From G965207125 sp965207125 (GTDB lineage: Bacteria > Pseudomonadota > Alphaproteobacteria > Puniceispirillales > UBA1172), in assembly GCA_965207125.1 (NCBI GenBank), contig OZ242263.1:1178001-1242000 (forward strand): a DNA stretch of 64,000 nucleotides, written 5' to 3'. The notes under the pieces were generated by a model. It made no database searches. It was not told the DNA's origin and saw only the letters and a list, made by a program, of their open reading frames with translations. This document shows, piece by piece, positions 1-9,978 of this stretch. Within the stretch, counting starts at the first letter, position 1, and every line of letters starts with the position of its first letter. Made by a program: the position numbers and the translations under genes.

Positions 1-131
1 GCGACCACATCAGACAAACCACCCGAGCAACTGCACGCCGGGTGACTGCACCATAGATGCAAGCATGATCCGGTTGGAGTGCTGTTGCTATACCGCTTTG
101 CTCTATGCGCTATCGATGGCGCGCGCGGCGA
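1..131. other. Left edge, 131 bases 3' of qNor
   Basis: On the minus strand these bases follow the qNor stop. I see no start codon with a ribosome binding site and no strong terminator hairpin. A possible short frame cannot be judged without the sequence to the left. Confidence 0.3.
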
Positions 132-2417
132 TTATTTCCGCCCTGATCGCACAACCCCAAGAAAGATGAAAAGAAATAGGATAACCGCGCCGATGGCGAA
201 AACCACATCTCCTGGCACGCGCAACCAAACGAACCATTCCATCCACGGTGAATGGATGAACTCAGCCGAACGCGCATGCCAATACCCTTCACTAAATGAG
301 GTATAGGTTTGCATTAACCCTTGCGGCAACAGCGAGCCGAACACCATCAGGGCTAATCCACCATTGAGCAGCCAGAACACCCATTTGAGCGGCTTATCTG
401 ACCACGCTCTTTTGTCCATTAACCCCCGCAGGGCGAACAGCATAAAGCCAATGCCAAGTAGCCCATAGACACCGAACAACGCCGCGTGGCCATGAGTTGG
501 GGTAGTCATCAGCCCTTGCATGTAATACAGCGCGAGTGGTGGGTTGATCAAGAAGCCGAGAACCCCGGCCCCAATCAAATTCCAGAACGCCACAGCCAAG
601 AAGAACATCAGCGGCATGTGGTAGGTTTTCATCCACGGTGCATCTCGTTCAATGCGCCAATGGTCATAGGCGTCAAACGCGATCAGCGCAAGTGGCACCA
701 CCTCAAGCGCTGAGAATACTGCGCCCAACGCCAGTACCGATTGCGGTGTACCAGCGAAATAAAGATGGTGAAAAGTACCGAGAACCCCGCCACCGAGGAA
801 AATCATTGCACTGAACATCACGTAAATCGCTGCCGATTTTGGATTAAGCAAGCGCATATAGGTGAAAATCCATGCAATCCACGCAGTGGCGAAAACCTCA
901 AAAACTCCCTCAACCCAAAGGTGGACAACCCACCAACGCCAGTATTCAGCAATGGTGATGTGGCTCTCACGCCCGTAAAGCAGTCCAGCCCCAAAAAGTA
1001 ATCCCACCGAGACCGAGGCGAGAAACAAAAGAATCAGCAGGTTTTTATCTTCACGATCTGCCTTAATCGCGGGAATCATATGCCGCGCCATCAGCAAAGC
1101 CCAAAAGAGCAAGCCGCCAAACAGAAGAATCTGCCAGAAGCGTCCGAGATCGAGATACTCATATCCTTGATGCCCGAACCAGAAATTAATCACCGGATCG
1201 ATAATAAAGCCGTTAATTGCGAGCCACTCTCCGGCCATCGAGCCGACGGTCACCGCAACCAGTGCAACCCAGAGAATATCGACTCCCCAGCGTTGCCAGC
1301 GCGCCTCAAATCCTGCGATCAGCGGCGCAGCGTAAAGCCCAGCAGCCAGCCATGAGACGGCAATCCAACTGATTGCCAACTGGGTGTGCCATGTGCGCGT
1401 TAAGCTGTAAGGCAGATAATCAGAAATGGGGATGCCATAAAAATCATGCCCTTCAACCGCGTAATGCGCGGTAATCGCGCCGAGGAAAATTTGTGCTGCG
1501 ATCAAGGCTGCCGCCAGCCAGAGATATTTTCCCACCGCGTGCATCGAAGGCGTCAGCTGGAAATCATCTAAGGGATTTTGCGCAGTAAAGCCCGCTTCCG
1601 GTCGTTGCTCAAGCGCCCAAACTTCACGCTCGCGGTTAAAGAACCAAACCAGCGCACCAATACCAGCGATCAGGAGAACAACACTGATAAAAGTCCACAT
1701 AAAGGTTTCAGGGGTTGGCGTGTTACCGACCAAAGGCTCATGCGGCCAATTATTAGTGTAGCTAATGTTATCATCGGGACGAGTCGATACGGAAGCCCAG
1801 CTGGTCCACCAGAAAAACGCGGTTAGTGCACGGGTTTCATCGGCGACGCGCCCAGCATCGGCTATCTCACCTAAAGGATTATTAGGAATCGCGTAAGCCT
1901 CACGTAATTCAGCGTATTTACCGCCCCCATGCCCGAAGAGATTTTGATAATGCACAATACTTTGTTTGATCGCATCCGCACGATCATCACTCACGGTGAT
2001 GGTGTTGGTTGAGGGGTTATGACGGTTTTTCTGCATCTCGATGCTCAACCTTGCGATCAAGGCCGCGCGGTCTCCTTCATCAAGCTGCATAAAATCACCG
2101 CCGCCACGGGCATCAAGAATAGATTGGGCTTCACGATGGAGCTGGTCGGCCGTCCAATCCGGTGCAAGGTAGCTACCATGCCCCCAGACTGAACCGAGTT
2201 GCATTCCTCCCATTCGTCGCCAGACGTCCAAGCCTCGCTGGATATCACTAGAGGTAAAGATCCTCTCACCGGACTCGCTCACAACCACATCCGGCCGGGG
2301 CGGTGCGTGTTGATAAATCCGCCCGCCGACAACGAGCAGGATGCCGAAACTGATAACCAGCGAGACGCTGAAAATCAGCCATAACCTTTTGATGGTGAAG
2401 ATATCACGGTAATCCAT
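132..2417 (-). CDS. norZ: Quinol-dependent nitric oxide reductase (qNor)
   Basis: Single-subunit quinol:NO oxidoreductase of the heme-copper oxidase superfamily; it reduces NO to N2O in the inner membrane. The 761-residue length matches qNor rather than the shorter cNorB: an N-terminal helix (about residues 10-32) is followed by a periplasmic domain (about 35-235) and then a 12-13 helix core. Metal ligands are visible: His344 in TWHTQLA and His642/His644 in THGH for the hemes, and His499, His550, His551 with Glu503 (HLWVEG) for the non-heme iron. An SD-like GGGAG precedes the ATG. No NorC, NorD or NorQ lies nearby, so NO detoxification or a truncated denitrification chain is inferred. The gene sits directly downstream of 16S-tRNA-Ile on the same strand but has its own promoter. 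Confidence 0.95.
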   Translation of the reverse strand: MDYRDIFTIKRLWLIFSVSLVISFGILLVVGGRIYQHAPPRPDVVVSESGERIFTSSDIQRGLDVWRRMGGMQLGSVWGHGSYLAPDWTADQLHREAQSILDARGGGDFMQLDEGDRAALIARLSIEMQKNRHNPSTNTITVSDDRADAIKQSIVHYQNLFGHGGGKYAELREAYAIPNNPLGEIADAGRVADETRALTAFFWWTSWASVSTRPDDNISYTNNWPHEPLVGNTPTPETFMWTFISVVLLIAGIGALVWFFNREREVWALEQRPEAGFTAQNPLDDFQLTPSMHAVGKYLWLAAALIAAQIFLGAITAHYAVEGHDFYGIPISDYLPYSLTRTWHTQLAISWIAVSWLAAGLYAAPLIAGFEARWQRWGVDILWVALVAVTVGSMAGEWLAINGFIIDPVINFWFGHQGYEYLDLGRFWQILLFGGLLFWALLMARHMIPAIKADREDKNLLILLFLASVSVGLLFGAGLLYGRESHITIAEYWRWWVVHLWVEGVFEVFATAWIAWIFTYMRLLNPKSAAIYVMFSAMIFLGGGVLGTFHHLYFAGTPQSVLALGAVFSALEVVPLALIAFDAYDHWRIERDAPWMKTYHMPLMFFLAVAFWNLIGAGVLGFLINPPLALYYMQGLMTTPTHGHAALFGVYGLLGIGFMLFALRGLMDKRAWSDKPLKWVFWLLNGGLALMVFGSLLPQGLMQTYTSFSEGYWHARSAEFIHSPWMEWFVWLRVPGDVVFAIGAVILFLFIFLGVVRSGRK

Positions 2418-2453
2418 AAACTTTAATCTCCCAAAACAATGTCTATTGTGGGC

Positions 2454-2489
2454 TAGTATACATCAAACATTTTTGATGGAGCAAGACAT
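2454..2489 (-). promoter_or_regulatory. qNor promoter with 18-bp inverted-repeat operator
   Basis: Reading toward qNor there is a -35-like TTGCTC (about 2479-2484) and a -10-like TATACT (2455-2460) separated by 18 bp. Those 18 bp are exactly a perfect inverted repeat, CATCAAA-N4-TTTGATG on the plus strand (2461-2478). A palindrome filling the -35/-10 spacer is a typical repressor position. Nitric oxide genes are often controlled by NsrR or by FNR-type NnrR. The half-site order (ATCAA...TTGAT) is inverted relative to the FNR/NnrR motif TTGAT-N4-ATCAA, so an Rrf2-type (NsrR-like) repressor is the better guess. The regulator's identity is inference. Confidence 0.5.
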
Positions 2490-2662
2490 ACTAGGATGTA
2501 TGGGGCGTAATATTGAAAATTGTAGTATTAAAACGAGCATCCCTGCTTCACTATCTGGCGAGTAATGCCTTAGTGAGCCCCATTTTCGCAAGACTCGTCG
2601 GGCCACCGTTATCCTGATTTACGTGCGACATTATGTCTCAATAGGAACTTCTCATTAAGAGG

Positions 2663-2738
2663 TGGTGGGCGACGCTGGGCTTGAACCAGCGACCTCACCC
2701 TTATCAGGGGTGTGCTCTACCAGCTGAGCTAGCCGCCC
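2663..2738 (-). tRNA. ileT: tRNA-Ile (GAU)
   Basis: Cloverleaf read on the minus strand: acceptor arm GGGCGGC pairs with GUCGCCC, D-arm GCUC...GAGC, anticodon stem CACCC/GGGUG with loop CUGAUAA (anticodon GAU), and T-arm containing GGTTCAAGCCC. Discriminator A and an encoded CCA follow. It lies about 90 nt downstream of the 16S 3' end, the usual spacer position. The tRNA-Ala that normally follows is absent. Confidence 0.95.
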
Positions 2739-2823
2739 TGACGTTGTTTGACGGGCTTGTATTATAAAGGAAGGGATTCGCAGACGGCGGAGCGACATCA
2801 GCACTCCACCTGATATTTTTCCA

Positions 2824-4313
<1,490 letters not shown>

Positions 4314-4823
4314 ACATGATCGTCTAACGATCAAGGCCTACCCAAAAAATCCATGACTATATGAATATAGCGTGGGATTCATCGGGTGGCATTGAGTTGA
4401 GATACCAGACGAGTAGTCCAATACCGCATCCGCCGCCCGCGAATCCCTTCCAAAATACTTACCTGTCAAAAAGCGTGCCACCAGCGTTTTGCAACAACTG
4501 GAGCGTAGCGGGTTATAGGGCGATTGATTACGCCTGTCAAACCCTAATTTTGAGAAAAATGCGAAAAAACTCTTTCTCACGAGAAATCATCTTGGTGCAA
4601 ACACCCCGATGTGCCCCGCTACTCTTGAACGAGTACCTTCTCACACAATCACTATCCCTATATTGACAGTCTTGTGGGATGAAGTCAACTTCCATCTACA
4701 CAAAAATTATATACTTGAAAAAAGGTATTAAAATAAGTATGTTCCCCGCTTAAGTTAATGCTTTGCCATGATAGCGTGATTGAATAGCATAAAATCAGGC
4801 GCTAATTTTGGGGATAATACTGA
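4314..4823. other. Intergenic region between rrs and the M23 peptidase gene
   Basis: Holds the 16S leader (4314-about 4505), the rRNA promoter and UP-like A/T-rich segment, and the upstream region of the divergent peptidase gene. A second, weaker pair (TTGAAA at 4715-4720 and TATGTT at 4738-4743, 17-bp spacing) could be the peptidase promoter. The open frame at 4338-4580 (minus) lies inside the rRNA leader and I do not consider it coding. Confidence 0.5.
4512..4540 (-). promoter_or_regulatory. rRNA promoter (rrn P1)
   Basis: On the minus strand a consensus -35 TTGACA (4535-4540) is separated by 17 bp from a -10 TATAAC (4512-4517), about 200 nt upstream of the mature 16S 5' end. The bases just upstream (about 4541-4580) are A/T-rich with several A- and T-tracts, as expected of an UP element. 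This is the strongest sigma-70-type promoter in the window by eye. Confidence 0.75.
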
Positions 4824-6152
4824 ATGAAACTACCGCCAGCCATGGTAAAGTTTTTCTATTTTCTGTCGTTTATGGCGGTTTTGTGCCTTGCGGGGGAAAT
4901 AGCGTCGGCCAATAGCAAAGCATCTCTTAAGCCGCCTCCACCGCGCCCTGATCTGCACGATATTTACCCCGAGACTGACCCATCCTTACGCGATTTTCTA
5001 TTGCGGCAGACTGGGCACAACGCCTCATCTGACGAAACCATCTATAAACTCGCGTCTGGCGAGGGTCTGGCAAAACTTCTGTTGCGCGGCGGATTGTCCG
5101 TCGCTGAAACCGAGGATGCGTTAAGAATCATCAGCGAGCATAGGTCGCTAAGACGCCTTCCGGTTGGTTTTCCGGTTCACATCATCGCCCCTGATGCATC
5201 GCGTCCGGGCGCGATCAGGGTTGCCATCAATAATGAGCAGGATTTGAACCTCTATCAGAATTCTGACAAATCATGGGCAACTATACGAAGTTTTCGCCCG
5301 TATCAGTTATTTTTAACCTATGCTTCAGGGACAATAGACACCTCGCTTTACGTATCAGCCAAAAAGGCGGGATTATCCGAGGCCGCACTTGATGAATTCG
5401 CGCGAATCATGAGTTTTTCAGTTGATTTTCAGCGCGAAATAAGACGCGGTGACGGTTTCGAAGCGTTGGTTCAGACCAAGCGTGACCTGATCACCGGCAA
5501 GAGGGTGAGCAATACCGATATTCATTATCTGTCGATGACTTTATCCGGTAAAAGACTCGAATTTTTCCGCTATGAGCATCAATCCGGCGACTCTGGTTAT
5601 TATGACCGAGATGGCAAATCGGCAGCCCGCACCTTGATGCGAACCCCAATCAATGGCGCGAGACTGTCATCGGGCTTCGGGATGCGCAAGCATCCGGTTT
5701 TGGGATATTCCAAAGCGCATCGCGGAGTTGATTTCGCCGCTGCTTCAGGAACGCCGATCATGGCAGCAGGGAGCGGCATTGTCGAATACGCTGGCTGGAA
5801 CGGCAGCTATGGGCGTTATGTAAGGATTCGCCATAACGGGACCTATAAAACAGCTTATGCGCATTTATCGAGGATCAGTAAAGGTTTAAGCCCCGGCAGC
5901 CGGGTCAGCCAAGGCGATGTGATCGGTAGAGTCGGTTCATCCGGGCGCTCCACTGGGCCCCATCTGCATTACGAGATTCTAGTTTCAGGCACAAAAGTCA
6001 ATCCGCTCACCGTTCGGCTTCCGGCAAGCAGAGGCCTTGATGAATCCGAACGCGAAACTTTCCTCGCCAATGTCGATATCATCACTGATGAATTGTTATC
6101 GCGTGGGATCGTCCGCTACGCAGGGGATGTTAAAGCCGCCGGTGCTAACTAA
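4824..6152 (+). CDS. M23 family metallopeptidase (LytM/NlpD type), exported
   Basis: Predicted periplasmic zinc endopeptidase acting on peptidoglycan cross-links or serving as an amidase activator. An N-terminal hydrophobic segment (about residues 9-29, ending in ...EIASA) looks like a signal peptide and is followed by a Pro-rich linker. The middle resembles the OapA/LysM-like region of such proteins. The C-terminal peptidase M23 domain contains KAHRGVDFAA (HxxxD zinc ligands) and TGPHLHYEI (HxH), so the metal site looks intact and the enzyme is probably active rather than a degenerate EnvC-like activator. GGGGATA upstream of the ATG serves as ribosome binding site. The gene is divergent from 16S rRNA and convergent with the DUF4167 gene. 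Confidence 0.9.
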   Translation: MKLPPAMVKFFYFLSFMAVLCLAGEIASANSKASLKPPPPRPDLHDIYPETDPSLRDFLLRQTGHNASSDETIYKLASGEGLAKLLLRGGLSVAETEDALRIISEHRSLRRLPVGFPVHIIAPDASRPGAIRVAINNEQDLNLYQNSDKSWATIRSFRPYQLFLTYASGTIDTSLYVSAKKAGLSEAALDEFARIMSFSVDFQREIRRGDGFEALVQTKRDLITGKRVSNTDIHYLSMTLSGKRLEFFRYEHQSGDSGYYDRDGKSAARTLMRTPINGARLSSGFGMRKHPVLGYSKAHRGVDFAAASGTPIMAAGSGIVEYAGWNGSYGRYVRIRHNGTYKTAYAHLSRISKGLSPGSRVSQGDVIGRVGSSGRSTGPHLHYEILVSGTKVNPLTVRLPASRGLDESERETFLANVDIITDELLSRGIVRYAGDVKAAGAN

Positions 6153-6160
6153 GGATCGCA

Positions 6161-6619
6161 CTAGCTGGCGATTGAAGGGTCAGTAGCATCATCACCTTCG
6201 CGCGCAGCTTTGGCTGTTTCACTCTCAGCATTCGCACGATCGGCAACCGAAGCATGCCGTTCCTCATCACTTACGCCATTGTTAGTCTCGTCATTATTCG
6301 CCTCACTATTGTTAGCGTCTTTGGAATGACGTTGTTGCTGGGATGCTCGGCGTTCATCTCCATTTGAGACAATGGTGCTATACACCCTGAAATAATGATC
6401 AGCATGCTGAAAAAAAGCTTCTGCGGTGATTCGCTCGCCTGCGGCGGACGCATCATTGCCGAGCGTGACATATTTTTCATGAAGCTGCTGGGCGTTACCA
6501 CGCAAGCGAATCTCAGGGCCATTAGAATCGAGTGTCGTGTTACGGTTAATTTGCCCGTGATTATTAGTGCGCCTGACACCCCGTCCGCGCTGTCGTGAGT
6601 TTTTACCTACTTGTCGCAT
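6161..6619 (-). CDS. DUF4167 domain-containing protein
   Basis: Small 152-residue protein with the alphaproteobacterial DUF4167 core at about residues 24-80 (NTTLDSNGPEIRLRGNAQQL, then ...AEAFFQHADHYFRVY). The N-terminus is basic (RQRGRGVRR) and the C-terminus is a low-complexity acidic, Asn/Ser-rich tail. Function is unknown; the basic N-terminus suggests RNA or ribosome contact, but that is inference. It follows prmC on the same strand, its conserved place in this class, and ends 8 nt from the convergent M23 gene. Confidence 0.85.
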   Translation of the reverse strand: MRQVGKNSRQRGRGVRRTNNHGQINRNTTLDSNGPEIRLRGNAQQLHEKYVTLGNDASAAGERITAEAFFQHADHYFRVYSTIVSNGDERRASQQQRHSKDANNSEANNDETNNGVSDEERHASVADRANAESETAKAAREGDDATDPSIAS

Positions 6620-6758
6620 AAAACCAAACCATTATGTTATGATTGCATATCGCTACCAAAATCCTTCGGCCATTGGCCCATCCTACTAAGGAGATTATCG
6701 GGAAGCGTTCAACGCATCTGCGTTCAGAATGTAAAGTTAGCGGTTATGTTACCCGATT

Positions 6759-7640
6759 TCAAGTATATTTTTTCTTAGAATGAAAAAAAACTAAAACACG
6801 AATGACGCCGGCGCTATCAGCGTGTTGAGTTTGGCGCTGCAAGCCATGTTTGGCGGCAAGCGCGGTTACCTGTTTTTCCTGCCCTTTGCCGATTTCAACA
6901 ACAACCGCACCCTCAGGGGCCAGACGCCTTTTGATGCGTGGCATAATCTCACGCCACGCCGCTAGCCCGTCCGCCCCACCATCGAGGGCAAGTTTTGGGT
7001 CATATTCTCTCACCTCAGGCATCAAGGAAGGGATCACATCGCATGGAATATACGGCGGATTGGTAACAACCAGATCAGCCTGAACCTTCTGGGCGAGGCC
7101 GTCACACCAATATGAAGCGATCATCTCAACGCGCTCCTCAAGTCCTAGTTTTTCAGTATTCCGCCGGGCCACGCGCACAGCATCAGAGGCAAAATCAAGC
7201 CCGACCCCTCGTGCTTCAGGATATTGGCTTAAAATCGCCAGCATCAAACAACCACATCCAGTGCCGTAATCCAGAATAAACGGCTCGGGATGACGTTTTG
7301 CGCTCAACCACGATAACGCCACATCGACCAAAGTTTCGCTATCAGGGCGCGGGTCAAGGGTCGCCGCAGATAATTCAAATCTAAGATCGTAAAACTCGCG
7401 CCAACCGCGCAAGCGGGACACAGGCTCGCCGCCCTGCCGCCTTGCGACCAACGCATCAAGACGCCGCTCAGCCGCCTCATCTATAGCAAATTCTTCATGC
7501 GCGTAAATCGGCCGATCATATCCCAAACTCAACCCGATCAAGATTCTAGCATCGAGATAAGGCGTTGAATAATCCCCTCGCGGCAGGCGTGAGACAACCG
7601 CGGCGATATGCTGTCTTGCCGGTAAAGCTGGAGCGATCAT
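6759..7640 (-). CDS. prmC: Peptide chain release factor N5-glutamine methyltransferase
   Basis: Methylates the Gln of the GGQ motif in release factors RF1 and RF2 using S-adenosylmethionine. The 293-residue protein has the N-terminal helical domain, the SAM-binding motif LDYGTGCGCL (residues 123-132) and the substrate-binding NPPY motif (194-197). It overlaps the end of prfA by 4 nt, so enzyme and substrate gene are co-transcribed. The last residues (HSKKKYT) form a short basic tail. Confidence 0.96.
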   Translation of the reverse strand: MIAPALPARQHIAAVVSRLPRGDYSTPYLDARILIGLSLGYDRPIYAHEEFAIDEAAERRLDALVARRQGGEPVSRLRGWREFYDLRFELSAATLDPRPDSETLVDVALSWLSAKRHPEPFILDYGTGCGCLMLAILSQYPEARGVGLDFASDAVRVARRNTEKLGLEERVEMIASYWCDGLAQKVQADLVVTNPPYIPCDVIPSLMPEVREYDPKLALDGGADGLAAWREIMPRIKRRLAPEGAVVVEIGKGQEKQVTALAAKHGLQRQTQHADSAGVIRVLVFFHSKKKYT

Positions 7641-8713
7641 TCCTCAGCGGCGAGCCTTGCCGCTCGATCTTCGGTAATAAGCGAGGAGATAACCTCTCCG
7701 AGGGCCTCGCCCGCCATCACTTTATCTAATTTATATAAAGTCAAATTGATGCGATGGTCGGTAACGCGCCCTTGCGGAAAGTTATAAGTTCTGATTCGCT
7801 CAGACCGATCGCCTGTCCCAACCTGTCCTTTGCGTTTGGCAGCGCGTTCGGCGTCGGCCGCCGCGCGTTCGGCGTCATAAATCCGTGCACGGAGGATTTT
7901 CATCGCTTTGGCGCGGTTTTTATGTTGCGATTTTTCGTCCTGCTGGCTAACCACAATCCCAGTGGGGATATGCGTGATTCGAACAGCCGAATCGGTGGTA
8001 TTGACCGATTGGCCGCCAGGGCCTGAAGCCCTGAACACATCGATTCGCAGATCAGAATCAACAAGCACAACATCTATATCCTCGACCTGAGGCAAAACGG
8101 CAACAGTTGCAGCTGAGGTATGAATACGTCCACCGGTTTCGGTTTCGGGTATACGCTGGACTCGGTGAACGCCTGATTCGAATTTGAGTAGGGCGAAAAC
8201 GCCCGTGCCACTAATCGAGGCAATCGCTTCTTTATAACCACCAATGCCAGTCTCAGCAATATTCATGATATCGAAACGCCACGACTCCGTCGCTGCAAAA
8301 CGTTGATACATAGCGAAAAGATCGGCTGCAAACAGCGCGGCTTCCTCGCCGCCAGTGCCGGCACGAATTTCCAGAATAACGTTGCGGTCATCATCTTTGT
8401 CTTTCGGTAGCAACATCAGTTTGAGATCTTGCTCAGTTTCAGCACGTTTTTCAGTGAGGAGTGTTATTTCCTCATTCGCCATAGTGACCATCTCCGCATC
8501 CTCACCAGCTTCGGCCGCCAGAGCCTCAGCAGAGGAGAGGTTATCCTCGAGATTCTGCAACTCAAGTACTTTTTCGGCGATCGGTTTAATCTCGGAAAGC
8601 TCGATGGCAAGCCGCGCCATTTCATCAGGAGCAAGGCCCTCGATGGACGCAAGGCTAGTTTCTATTTCAACCCGGCGGTTAAGCACACGCTTCAGAGTTT
8701 CGGCGGGGATCAT
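7637..8713 (-). CDS. prfA: Peptide chain release factor 1
   Basis: RF1 ends translation at UAA and UAG. The 358-residue protein shows the conserved HRVQRIPETE segment (about 183-192) and the catalytic GPGGQSVNTT motif with GGQ at 233-235. I place the start at the ATG at 8713, where ATGA overlaps the hisS stop codon and AAGGGGA gives a Shine-Dalgarno. The upstream in-frame codon at 8734 would add seven residues with no family support. It is followed by prmC with a 4-nt overlap. Confidence 0.97.
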   Translation of the reverse strand: MIPAETLKRVLNRRVEIETSLASIEGLAPDEMARLAIELSEIKPIAEKVLELQNLEDNLSSAEALAAEAGEDAEMVTMANEEITLLTEKRAETEQDLKLMLLPKDKDDDRNVILEIRAGTGGEEAALFAADLFAMYQRFAATESWRFDIMNIAETGIGGYKEAIASISGTGVFALLKFESGVHRVQRIPETETGGRIHTSAATVAVLPQVEDIDVVLVDSDLRIDVFRASGPGGQSVNTTDSAVRITHIPTGIVVSQQDEKSQHKNRAKAMKILRARIYDAERAAADAERAAKRKGQVGTGDRSERIRTYNFPQGRVTDHRINLTLYKLDKVMAGEALGEVISSLITEDRAARLAAEE

Positions 8714-9972
8714 GAATTTTTCCCCTTGCCGCAAGCGTCAATCATAGTCTGGCTAAGGCGCTCCAGAGGCACCTCATGCTGGCTACCACTAGCCATCTCG
8801 CGTAAAGTCGCGAGCCCTTTCCCCGCCTCATCATCCCCCAGAATTATCACATGGCTCAGTCCAAGTTTATCGGCGCGTTTCATTTGCTTGGCGAGGTGAT
8901 GCCCATAGGCGATCTCCACCCGAATGCCGGCTTGGCGGATGGGCATAGCGTGAGCGAACAGGGTGGCCTCGTGTTCAGGGGTTAACCCAAGCATCATCAC
9001 GCCCTGCGGCAGGGGTGCGGGCTCATCGATTAGCAACGCAAGCCGGTCTATGCCAGCCGCCCAACCAACCCCCGGTACATCACCGCCACCAAGCATCGCC
9101 GCCAGCCCGTCATAACGCCCACCGCCCATGACAGTGCCTTGCGCACCAAGATCATCGGTAATGAATTCAAAAGCGGTATGACAATAATAATCAAGCCCTC
9201 GCACCAGCTGCGCATTAAGACGATAGGTGATCTTAGCCGCATCGAGCAGGGCCATGACGCGGTTGAAATGATCTTTTGCACCCTCGGTTAGAAAATCATC
9301 GATCACCGGCGCACCCGTCAATAATTCACAATCTCCAGCATCTTTGCTGTCCAAAATTCGCATAGGGTTAACCTCAAGACGGCGGCGGCTGTCTTCAGAT
9401 AATTTATCGCGGGACTCCGTGAAATAACTGACCAGCGCGCCTCTGTATGAAAGTCTGCTTTCGGCGTCTCCAAGTGTGTTGAGGTGAAGCACACATCGAT
9501 CAGCCACACCGAGAAGGCTGAGAATCATCTGCCCCAACACGATCACTTCAGCGTCCGCCGAAGCATCGGATACCCCCAGTAGTTCAACACCGATCTGATG
9601 AAATTGGCGCATTCTGCCTTTTTGCGGCCTTTCATAGCGAAACATAGGGCCTGCATAAAAGAATTTCTGTGGCAAAGTTTGGGTCAACCCACCACTGATC
9701 AAAGCCCGAACAACAGCCGCCGTGCCTTCCGGGCGCAAGGTCACCCCCTCCCCACCCCGATCAGTAAAGGAATAGGTTTCCTTTGCCACCACATCGCTAC
9801 TTTCGCCTAAGGGACGTGCGAAAACATCAGTGAACTCGAAGATCGGTGTTGCCATTTCGGCAAAACCAAACATTTCAGCGCAGTTTTTCGCGTTATCGAT
9901 AACTTTGCGGTGTTTAGCCATGGCCAATGGCATCAAATCGCCAGTACCGCGTGGCGGCTGGATTTTCGACAT
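8710..9972 (-). CDS. hisS: Histidine--tRNA ligase
   Basis: Class II aminoacyl-tRNA synthetase charging tRNA-His. In the 420-residue protein, motif 2 is readable in GPMFRYERPQKGRMRQFHQ, the histidine-binding segment in LVRGLDYYCHTAFEF, and motif 3 in GVGWAAGIDRLALL; the C-terminal anticodon-binding domain follows. A clear AAAGGATAA ribosome binding site lies before the ATG. It lies between ispG (6-nt gap) and prfA (4-nt overlap) in one minus-strand run. Confidence 0.97.
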   Translation of the reverse strand: MSKIQPPRGTGDLMPLAMAKHRKVIDNAKNCAEMFGFAEMATPIFEFTDVFARPLGESSDVVAKETYSFTDRGGEGVTLRPEGTAAVVRALISGGLTQTLPQKFFYAGPMFRYERPQKGRMRQFHQIGVELLGVSDASADAEVIVLGQMILSLLGVADRCVLHLNTLGDAESRLSYRGALVSYFTESRDKLSEDSRRRLEVNPMRILDSKDAGDCELLTGAPVIDDFLTEGAKDHFNRVMALLDAAKITYRLNAQLVRGLDYYCHTAFEFITDDLGAQGTVMGGGRYDGLAAMLGGGDVPGVGWAAGIDRLALLIDEPAPLPQGVMMLGLTPEHEATLFAHAMPIRQAGIRVEIAYGHHLAKQMKRADKLGLSHVIILGDDEAGKGLATLREMASGSQHEVPLERLSQTMIDACGKGKNS

Positions 9973-9978
9973 GGTTTA

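Noticed and set aside
2461..2478. FNR/NnrR site upstream of qNor
   Set aside because: The half-sites are ATCAA then TTGAT, the reverse of TTGAT-N4-ATCAA, so the standard FNR assignment does not fit.
4338..4580. 80-codon minus-strand ORF upstream of 16S rRNA
   Set aside because: It spans the rRNA promoter and leader, has no ribosome binding site, and contains the -35/-10 pair.
6707..6720. AACGCA..TGCGTT dyad 3' of prmC as a terminator
   Set aside because: The stem has no following T-run on either strand.
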